From: Clostridiaceae bacterium
Lineage (GTDB): Bacteria > Bacillota > Clostridia > DSM-8532
DNA: 6,152 nucleotides
Reading direction: 5' to 3'
Assembly (NCBI GenBank): GCA_012842645.1
Contig: DUSJ01000316.1
Location: forward strand, 1 to 6,152
Part shown: one piece after another, positions 1 to 5,023 of the stretch
Position numbering within the stretch: position 1 is the stretch's first letter
Layout: the number at the start of each line of letters is the position of its first letter
Notes under the pieces: generated by a model
What the model saw: only the letters and a program-made list of their open reading frames with translations
Told to the model about the DNA's origin: nothing
Database searches by the model: none
Position numbers and translations under genes: made by a program

Positions 1-1266
1 ACCGGAGAGGTACTTCAGATCGCGGGCAAGGGTGGAGGGGTTGCAGGATACGTAAACGATTCGGTTTGGCGCCATATCGACCAGTGTTCTCAGCAAGACT
101 TCGTCGCATCCCTTGCGGGGCGGGTCCACAATCACTACGTCGGCTTTTGCACCCTGACTGTATAATTCCGGTACCACATCCTCAGCTTTGCCGCAATGGA
201 ATTCCGCATTGTTAATTCCGTTCCTGGCTGCATTTTTTCTTGCAGCTTCCACAGCCTCCGGTACTTCCTCAACGCCAATCACCATGCGGGCTTTGCTTGC
301 AGCAAACAGGGCTATCGTGCCTATCCCACAGTAAAGATCGTATACTGTGTGAGTTTTATCAATTTCCGCAAACTCGATTGCCCTATTGTAAAGGATCTCT
401 GTCTGCACAGGATTGACCTGGTAAAATGACAATGGTGATATTTCGAATGTCAGTCCGCCAAGCCTGTCTTCTATCGTGTCTTTTCCGAACAGCGTGATAT
501 TGCGGGTACCCAATATTACGTTACCGGGTTTGGCATTGACATTCAGGACAACACTGCTCAATCCTGGTATATCTTTTCTCAGCCTGTTCAGAAGCTCATC
601 CTTTTTCGGCAGGTCCGGCTTTGTCGCAACTATGATAACCATGACCTCGCCTGTATTGAATCCGATCTTTGTTACAATGTGGCGTATAAGCCCCTTCTCC
701 GTGGTCTCGTCATATACGGACACATTAAAGGTTTTGATATAGTCAAGAACTATATCCTTAACCTTATCGCTCAGAGGGTGCTGGATATCACAAACTGGGG
801 TTTCAACGATCTGATGGCTGCGCCGGGCAAAAAAACCTGCAACCGTTCCTTCCCTGCCCATTCCTACCGGGTACTGGGCTTTGTTTCTGTAATTTCTGGG
901 ATTATCCATTCCTATAGTTTCGTTGACATATATATCTTCTAACCCGCCAATCCGCTCCAGATTGTCCTTTACGACCTGGCGCTTAAATTCCAGGGTTTTC
1001 TCATAGGTCATATGCTGAAGGCTGCACCCTCCACAGCGCTTATATACGGGACAAAATGGTTCGCTCCTTTGAGGGCTGCTTTTAACAAGTTCTGCAATCC
1101 GGGCAATCGCATAGTTCTTTTGTACCTTGATAATTTCCGCTCTAACAATCTCGCCTTCTATTGCCCTCTGGACGAATACTGCAAAGCCTTCGTGTCTTCC
1201 AACCCCCATGCCGTCATGGGTCATTCCTGTTATTTCGAGATCAAGGATTTGATTCTTCTTTACCAT
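1..1266 (-). CDS. rlmD: 23S rRNA (uracil-C5)-methyltransferase, RlmD/RumA family (3' end cut by window)
   Basis: This enzyme transfers a methyl group from S-adenosylmethionine to C5 of a uracil in 23S rRNA in the cytoplasm. 422 residues are visible. An N-terminal TRAM-like RNA-binding domain covers about residues 1-60. Four cysteines that should bind a [4Fe-4S] cluster follow at C72, C78, C81 and C159, with the C-x5-C-x2-C spacing of E. coli RumA. The SAM motif DLYCGIGT is at 310-317, DPPRKGCD at 381-388, and the nucleophile motif SCNP at 407-410 with catalytic C408. The general-base glutamate expected near the C-terminus lies beyond the window, about 30 codons away. The ATG at 1266 is preceded by AAAGGAG four bases upstream. 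The gene has its own promoter and is transcribed separately from the binding-protein genes. In Firmicutes one such enzyme (RlmCD) can modify two sites, so the exact target uracil is uncertain; the family is not. Confidence 0.95.
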   Translation of the reverse strand, partial: MVKKNQILDLEITGMTHDGMGVGRHEGFAVFVQRAIEGEIVRAEIIKVQKNYAIARIAELVKSSPQRSEPFCPVYKRCGGCSLQHMTYEKTLEFKRQVVKDNLERIGGLEDIYVNETIGMDNPRNYRNKAQYPVGMGREGTVAGFFARRSHQIVETPVCDIQHPLSDKVKDIVLDYIKTFNVSVYDETTEKGLIRHIVTKIGFNTGEVMVIIVATKPDLPKKDELLNRLRKDIPGLSSVVLNVNAKPGNVILGTRNITLFGKDTIEDRLGGLTFEISPLSFYQVNPVQTEILYNRAIEFAEIDKTHTVYDLYCGIGTIALFAASKARMVIGVEEVPEAVEAARKNAARNGINNAEFHCGKAEDVVPELYSQGAKADVVIVDPPRKGCDEVLLRTLVDMAPNRIVYVSCNPSTLARDLKYLSG

Positions 1267-1301
1267 AAGTCTCCTTTGTATGTGTGGTTGTATCATGATT
1301 T

Positions 1302-1310
1302 ATTATAACA
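1302..1310 (-). promoter_or_regulatory. Extended -10 promoter of the rRNA methyltransferase gene
   Basis: Read on the minus strand, this is TGTTATAAT: a perfect TATAAT box with the TGn extension. It lies about 35 bases before the ATG at 1266, which leaves room for a short leader carrying the AAAGGAG ribosome site. No good TTGACA box lies 16-18 bases upstream, which is tolerated by extended -10 promoters. The call rests on motif and position only. Confidence 0.6.
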
Positions 1311-1347
1311 GAAGATATTTCAGAATAAATCCAAGCAAAGAACAACT

Positions 1348-1359
1348 TTTGAGCTCAAA
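1348..1359. repeat. 12-bp perfect palindrome between the binding-protein gene and the methyltransferase gene
   Basis: TTTGAGCTCAAA is a perfect palindrome. Its flanks continue the symmetry imperfectly: ACAACT on the left and GGGGTTG on the right. It sits upstream of the methyltransferase promoter and downstream of the stop of the binding-protein gene at 1425. No clean run of T follows on either strand, so it is a poor intrinsic terminator. It could be a dyad for a regulator or a weak transcript end. Confidence 0.35.
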
Positions 1360-1424
1360 GGGGTTGGTGCTCTCCTTAATCGAATATATATCACTTATCT
1401 TCATTCGGCGGGATTCAACATACA

Positions 1425-2315
1425 CTATCTGTTTAGCTCATCCTCGGTGTAATATCCTGTATCAATCAGTACTTCTTTATAATTATCACGCGTGACCAAT
1501 AAGGGATCAACGTAATGTACCGGAACAGCGTTATTTCCGAAATGAAAATTGTTGTAAAATTCCCGTGCAAGTAATTCCTGGGTTACGATACCTGCCTGGT
1601 AGTCGCTTAAGCACCATACTGCATCGAGACGGGTGCCCTCAGGTCCGTAATTACACTCTGTAATTAAATTTCTTACATTATCTTGATCCATTTCAGGGAT
1701 ACCCCAGCTGGCTGTTTCATACAATTCGATTTTTCCGGATTTAACAATGATTTTACCTGAATCAATATATGCTTTAACTTTTTTTAGTGTATTCATAGCA
1801 TAAATAGCGGCGTTTCCATCACTAACATAGCTGTTGAACATTTCCATGTAAAATGGACCGTCAGCATCCGGCAGGCCCATAGCTCTTTCCATATATTCCA
1901 GTTGTAATGGGCAGATCTTCCGTATGTCGACCTCAATCAAACATATGACAGCATCGCTGTTCCAAATCAAGCGTTCATAGGCGATAACGGGGATGTTTGC
2001 GTTTTCAGCGCCTTTCAGCACAGAGGACAGGCCGGCTGGTTCGCAAGAGCAAATGATCAGCAAGTCGCAACCTTCACGGATCATGTTTTCAATATTATAC
2101 ATCTCGAGGCCAAAATCGTTGTTATTATACCGCAGGTCAACTTCATAACCGGCTTTCTCAAGCATCTTTTTCATATATTCGCCATCAGCTTTCCAGCGCT
2201 GGAAAGTCAAATCAGGCAGTGAAATACCAACTTTTTTGGGAACAGGAACTGCTGATGTTGTAAGTAAAAATATCATTATAATTACCATAGATATAGCACA
2301 AATTCGCTTTAACAT
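1425..2315 (-). CDS. Degenerate sugar ABC-transporter substrate-binding protein (second tandem copy, internally deleted)
   Basis: This is a 296-residue protein of the periplasmic-binding-protein family close to XylF/ChvE, which binds sugars outside the membrane for an ABC importer or a sensor kinase. By hand alignment it is about 70% identical to the neighbour at 2377-3444. The N-terminal lobe is well kept (QRW, GEYMK, NNN, NIPVIAYERLI, AYIDSGKIIVKSG), as is the C-terminal tail (LLVTRDNYKEVLIDTGYYTEDEL). Three faults mark it. The lipobox cysteine of the neighbour is alanine here (A22). The codon aligned with the neighbour's ATG is ATT, so translation must start at the next codon with a long 11-base gap after AAGGG. 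After residue 251, 58 codons of the C-terminal lobe are missing in frame, including the segment equivalent to the neighbour's TGADCEIESV and AGTQSMSIYW. The frame is still open, so a short protein may be made, but ligand binding is doubtful. It is probably a pseudogene in the making. It begins 61 bases after the neighbour's stop and is probably co-transcribed with it. Confidence 0.85.
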   Translation of the reverse strand: MLKRICAISMVIIMIFLLTTSAVPVPKKVGISLPDLTFQRWKADGEYMKKMLEKAGYEVDLRYNNNDFGLEMYNIENMIREGCDLLIICSCEPAGLSSVLKGAENANIPVIAYERLIWNSDAVICLIEVDIRKICPLQLEYMERAMGLPDADGPFYMEMFNSYVSDGNAAIYAMNTLKKVKAYIDSGKIIVKSGKIELYETASWGIPEMDQDNVRNLITECNYGPEGTRLDAVWCLSDYQAGIVTQELLAREFYNNFHFGNNAVPVHYVDPLLVTRDNYKEVLIDTGYYTEDELNR

Positions 2316-2376
2316 AATAAAAACTACCCTTATAGAAATTATATAAAAAACAAATAGTAATCTTCCGATTTGGACG

Positions 2377-3444
2377 CTATCTGTTTAACTCATCTTCAGT
2401 GTAATATCCGGTATCAACCAGCACTTCTTTATAGTTGTCACGGGTGACCAAAACGGGATCAACATAATGTGTTGGAACAGCGTAATTTTCCCAGCCATTA
2501 TCACGCAAATCATGGATTTCCACAGGATTGCCTTTCAATATATCAATTGCCATCTCAACTGCTGCTTTAGGCATAGCACTTAAGTTCCAGTAAATTGACA
2601 TAGATTGAGTGCCCGCAATAATATTCTTTACGGATTCTATTTCACAATCCGCTCCTGTAATGATTGGAAAGTTATCCGGAGTATAACCTCGTGCGAGCAA
2701 TTCCTGGGTAACGATACGTGCCTGATAATCGCTGTAGCACCATACTGCGTCGAGACGGGCGCCCTCAGGGCCGTAATTGCACTCTGTAAATAAATTTCTT
2801 ACATCCTCCTGATCTGCTTCAAGTATATTTTGACTGGCTGTTTGGTCCAAACTTATTCTGCCTGATTTAACAATGATTTTGCCTGAATCAATATATGCTT
2901 GGATTGCCTTTATTGTATCCATGGCTAAAAAGGAATTTCCATCACCTCTGAAGCTGCTGAACATTTCAATGTAAAATGGACCATCGGCTTCCGGAAGGCC
3001 CAGAGCTCTTTCTATATATTCCAGCTGTAAAGGGCAAAATTTCCGTCTGTCGAGTTCAATAAAATAACTGACAGCATCGCTGTGTAAAATTAATCGTTCA
3101 TAGGCTATAACCGGGATGTTCGCGTTTTTGGCTTCTTCCAGCACCTGGGCAGGGGAATATTGATCTATAGAGCAAATAACCAGTAAGTCGCATCCACCAA
3201 GGATCATGTCTTTAATATTATAAATCTCGTCGCCAACATTGTTGTTATTATATCGCAGGTCTATTTCATAGCCGGCTTCTTCCAGCATGCTTTTCATATA
3301 TTCGCCATCATCTCTCCAACGCTGGACAGCAAAATCGGGCATTAAGATGCCAACCTTTTTATGTTTCGGCGCTGGTCCGCAGCTTGTAATCAAAGAGAAC
3401 ATTATAATTACAATAGTTAATCTACAAATTCTTTTTAGCCACAT
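2377..3444 (-). CDS. Sugar ABC-transporter substrate-binding lipoprotein, XylF/ChvE-like (intact copy)
   Basis: This is a 355-residue lipoprotein of the type 1 sugar-binding family, predicted to be anchored outside the membrane and to bind a monosaccharide-like ligand. The signal peptide has a hydrophobic core at about residues 9-20 and a lipobox ITSC ending at C22. The first lobe starts at KKVGILMPD and shows QRW, GEYMKSMLEEAGYE, CDLLVICS and NIPVIAYERLI. The hinge and second lobe show AYIDSGKIIVKSG, TGADCEIESVKNIIAGTQ, and the typical tail VLVTRDNYKEVLVDTGYYTEDEL. Full length matches the family. The ATG at 3444 follows AAAAGG with an 8-base gap. Several positions that usually touch the sugar look altered: ITGAD for the usual TGQD, IYWN for YKD, and CYSDYQA for PNDGTA (family consensus from memory). 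No permease or ATPase is next to it, so it may serve a distant transporter or a sensor kinase. The ligand cannot be told from sequence. Confidence 0.92.
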   Translation of the reverse strand: MWLKRICRLTIVIIMFSLITSCGPAPKHKKVGILMPDFAVQRWRDDGEYMKSMLEEAGYEIDLRYNNNNVGDEIYNIKDMILGGCDLLVICSIDQYSPAQVLEEAKNANIPVIAYERLILHSDAVSYFIELDRRKFCPLQLEYIERALGLPEADGPFYIEMFSSFRGDGNSFLAMDTIKAIQAYIDSGKIIVKSGRISLDQTASQNILEADQEDVRNLFTECNYGPEGARLDAVWCYSDYQARIVTQELLARGYTPDNFPIITGADCEIESVKNIIAGTQSMSIYWNLSAMPKAAVEMAIDILKGNPVEIHDLRDNGWENYAVPTHYVDPVLVTRDNYKEVLVDTGYYTEDELNR

Positions 3445-3488
3445 AAAAATTACCTTTTACACAACAACACTCTATCTCCGCTTTACAA

Positions 3489-3497
3489 TTTATAACA
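3489..3497 (-). promoter_or_regulatory. Possible extended -10 promoter of the binding-protein pair
   Basis: The minus strand reads TGTTATAAA, a near-consensus -10 with the TGn extension, about 45 bases before the ATG at 3444. No good -35 box is visible. The expected transcription start near 3482 leaves a leader of about 38 bases that contains the AAAAGG ribosome site. This would let the two binding-protein genes be expressed without the genes upstream. Confidence 0.4.
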
Positions 3498-3585
3498 TGG
3501 CTGATTGCTCCATAGCTTTTTGTAATACTTCCTCAAAAATTCTCGGTGTTTCGTATGCTTCTGGGCTATAGAATCACTTCCTTAA
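3490..3585 (-). other. Possible decayed mini-gene behind a near-consensus Shine-Dalgarno
   Basis: On the minus strand the bases AAGGAAGTGAT (about 3573-3583) differ at one position from the ideal ribosome site AAGGAGGTGAT. Overlapping and following it is a frame of 27 codons (3573 down to 3493) ended by TAA at 3490-3492. It encodes an acidic, helix-prone peptide running FYSPEAYETPRIFEEV and ending in QSAML. No ATG, GTG or TTG begins it: the first codon is TTC, preceded by TGA. If that TTC was once a start codon, the spacing to AAGGA would be 5 bases. I do not recognise a family. It could be the remnant of a small peptide gene or simple chance. Confidence 0.2.
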
Positions 3586-3597
3586 AAACACCTCGGC

Positions 3598-4134
3598 TTA
3601 TTGTGATAAATAAAGTATGGTGTATATAACACCTTGTTCTGCTTTCACTTTTTCAATATCATCAATAAAATAAAACACATGGTATTTCCATTTGTCCGGA
3701 TTATAGACAACTACATACTCAGCATCAATTTTCGGTATCGTGTCTTTAATGGTGTTTTTGAAATTGTTCAGGCTTTTCTGCGGCGCAATTTCTCCTGTTA
3801 CTTCAAATAAGAATTTTGCGTCTTTAATTCTGTGCGTCGTCGTATCAATCAACGGGACTCCGATATTAACATTCTGCCACCCGAATGATGTTATTATATT
3901 ATCGTAAAACCCCTCAAACAGAAACTTATTCAATCCTTCGCAATCTTTCCAGAGATACAATGGGGAATAACTATTTTGCAAGTTATTATTTATCCCCTTT
4001 TCCGTTATCAGGTATAGTTTAAACTTCAGACCGTAAAACCCATCTGTTTTATAGCCGTTGTCCCTGACTCTTTTCCTTATGATATCCATATTATAGTCGC
4101 TGGGCAAAATTATTTTATATTGTGATGCTATCAA
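3598..4134 (-). CDS. DUF4865-family protein
   Basis: This is a 178-residue soluble protein with no signal peptide or membrane segment. It matches what I remember of the DUF4865 family, whose function is unknown. The family N-terminus MIA-QY-..LP-DYDM-IIR.RV is matched by IASQYK, LPSDYNMDIIRKRV. This is followed by GLKFKLYLI (35-43), the core SYSPLYLWKD (55-64), GLNKFLFEGFYDNI (67-80), and a C-terminal half with YNPDKWK (144-150) and YTILYLS at the end. I start it at TTG (4134) because that gives the family's N-terminus and has AGAGGA 9 bases upstream. The longer alternative, ATG at 4158, adds eight residues, overlaps the upstream gene by 8 bases and has only a weak ribosome site. With the TTG start the gap to the upstream gene is 16 bases, so the two genes form an operon. 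The family match is from memory. Confidence 0.8.
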   Translation of the reverse strand: MIASQYKIILPSDYNMDIIRKRVRDNGYKTDGFYGLKFKLYLITEKGINNNLQNSYSPLYLWKDCEGLNKFLFEGFYDNIITSFGWQNVNIGVPLIDTTTHRIKDAKFLFEVTGEIAPQKSLNNFKNTIKDTIPKIDAEYVVVYNPDKWKYHVFYFIDDIEKVKAEQGVIYTILYLSQ

Positions 4135-4142
4135 ACTTCCAC

Positions 4143-4149
4143 TTCCTCT
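4143..4149 (-). promoter_or_regulatory. Ribosome binding site that decides the TTG start of the DUF4865 gene
   Basis: The minus strand reads AGAGGAA just inside the 3' spacer after the upstream stop, with AGAGGA ending 9 bases before TTG at 4134. It lies downstream of the ATG at 4158 and so cannot serve it. That ATG has only a weak GGAA upstream. Confidence 0.55.
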
Positions 4150-4150
4150 T

Positions 4151-4651
4151 TTAATCATTTATGTATTGTATTCCATTATTGGCGAGGCTTTTAAATCCTG
4201 CATCCTTAAAAACTTCCTTATCACTTATGCAATAAACATAGGTTCCGTTCATTGCCATAAGGTAATACTTGTTATATTTATTTTCATATTCGTAAAAAGC
4301 CTTTTCCGCATTATCATCTGCTAAATCATAGCAGATATCAATAAATGCGTTATCTTTCGTAGCAAGAATTCTATAACAGGATATTTCACTATCAAAAACG
4401 GTATTATAGTATTCAATATGGTATCCCTTATCCTTAAGATTCTGAAGCAATTGGTCCTTCTGCGGGACAGCATCCTCCGGCTTAGTTGTTTCTACTCCAT
4501 TTGAAGTTATATTTGTTTCAGTGTGAGCAATCCCATAATTTCTTTCTATGTTTCTTTTACCTTCTTCCTTTTTTATCACTTTCAACGCTATAAACATGAT
4601 TGCTATAACAGCAACTACTACAACAGATATAATTACATTTCTTCTCTTCAT
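4151..4651 (-). CDS. Membrane-anchored extracellular protein of unknown function
   Basis: I do not recognise a family for this 166-residue protein. The start MKRRN is followed by one hydrophobic segment at about residues 6-25 and then the basic stretch KVIKKEEGKR. This looks like an uncleaved signal anchor or a single-pass membrane helix. Residues 35-65 are polar and low in complexity, like a linker. The rest (about 66-166) is a compact, tyrosine-rich domain of about 100 residues with KDQLLQNLKDKGYHIEYYN, AFIDICYDL, KAFYEYENKYNKYYLMA, and three cysteines at C92, C107 and C141. The ATG at 4651 has AGAAAGGA 8 bases upstream. It is the first gene of a two-gene unit with the DUF4865 gene, which starts 16 bases after its stop. 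No convincing promoter was found. Its orientation is divergent from the GH18 gene. Confidence 0.85.
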   Translation of the reverse strand: MKRRNVIISVVVVAVIAIMFIALKVIKKEEGKRNIERNYGIAHTETNITSNGVETTKPEDAVPQKDQLLQNLKDKGYHIEYYNTVFDSEISCYRILATKDNAFIDICYDLADDNAEKAFYEYENKYNKYYLMAMNGTYVYCISDKEVFKDAGFKSLANNGIQYIND

Positions 4652-4720
4652 ATCAAAAATCCTTTCTACTTAATATATCCTTAATTAATCTCTTTAACGT
4701 ATTGGATGCTTTTAGCACGG

Positions 4721-4751
4721 TTTTTTTCAAATTGGTCCCCAATTAAAAAAA
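4721..4751. repeat. A/T-rich inverted repeat (hairpin)
   Basis: AATTGG (4730-4735) and CCAATT (4739-4744) pair around a 3-base loop. The arms extend into a run of seven T on the left (4721-4727) and seven A on the right (4745-4751). The stem has only two G:C pairs. It could act as a weak terminator on either strand or be a remnant. The minus-strand gene begins after it and the GH18 frame starts 230 bases to the right, so it does not clearly end any known transcript. Confidence 0.35.
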
Positions 4752-4888
4752 TCAAGCTTGGCAATAAAAAAGGTTTCAACTTTATAAAATGAAGTCGCCA
4801 AACAAGCAATTCATTTAAGCAGAAACCCTAATGAATAGTTTAAAGACACCATATTCAAAAAGCAATAGCAAAATCATATAAAATGATA

Positions 4889-4935
4889 ATAACGGATATT
4901 AATTTTTAGTCCAAACAGGATAATATTCCCGTTAT
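4889..4935. repeat. Imperfect 13-bp inverted repeat beside the broken start of the GH18 gene
   Basis: The left arm ATAACGGATATTA (4889-4901) pairs with the right arm TAATATTCCCGTTAT (4921-4935). All 13 bases pair if two bases in the right arm (4927-4928) are bulged. The loop is 19 bases. No T-run follows on either strand. It ends about 45 bases before recognisable GH18 coding sequence starts. Confidence 0.6.
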
Positions 4936-4960
4936 GGTGGATGATGTTACCAGGCATTAA

Positions 4961-5023
4961 TACATTTATTGTAACAACAGTCTGGATCTGTCATCAGGCA
5001 TAGACACTCGTTTTATCGCTGAA
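4961..5023 (+). pseudogene. 5' remnant of the GH18 frame upstream of its first ATG
   Basis: After an in-frame TAA at 4958-4960 the GH18 frame is open. From 4979 it reads SLDLSSGIDTRFIAE, which leads directly into the conserved MHKKGIKVVPFLSNHWD. This sequence looks like true GH18 coding DNA but has no start codon of the usual kinds. It shows that the gene originally began further upstream and that the ATG at 5024 is internal to the domain. Confidence 0.5.

Larger units (their letters stand above)
4652..4978. other. Intergenic stretch without a recognisable gene
   Basis: About 330 A+T-rich bases lie between the divergent membrane-protein gene and the first recognisable GH18 codons. It contains the ribosome site of the minus-strand gene (4660-4667), an A/T hairpin (4721-4751) and a strong imperfect inverted repeat (4889-4935). 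All frames are broken by stops. From 4941 to 4979, one plus-strand frame reads MMLPGINTFIVTT before a shift would be needed to join the GH18 frame; this may be a relic of the missing GH18 start. I see no promoter for the GH18 gene. Confidence 0.6.

Noticed and set aside
196..1308. Plus-strand open frames of 77-98 codons
   Set aside because: They lie antisense to the methyltransferase gene, whose conserved motifs fix the minus strand as coding. Their translations show no family features.
2338..2343. Perfect TATAAT on the minus strand before the second binding-protein gene
   Set aside because: The implied transcription start near 2331 would fall on the ribosome site itself, and no -35 box or TG extension is present. 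Read-through from the first copy is more likely.
3287..3571. Plus-strand open frame of 94 codons
   Set aside because: It is antisense to the start of the intact binding-protein gene and its leader, and has no ribosome site.
4672..4677. TATATT box before the membrane-protein gene on the minus strand
   Set aside because: The implied transcript would begin inside the Shine-Dalgarno site, and the sequence 16-18 bases upstream does not resemble TTGACA.
4721..4751. Intrinsic terminator at the A/T hairpin
   Set aside because: The stem has only two G:C pairs and no known gene ends into it, so it is listed only as a repeat.
4934..4960. ATG-GTG mini-frame of 8 codons ending at TAA, in frame with the GH18 gene
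   Set aside because: It is too short, and AGGA lies 13 bases away. It is not a credible start for the hydrolase because of the intervening stop.
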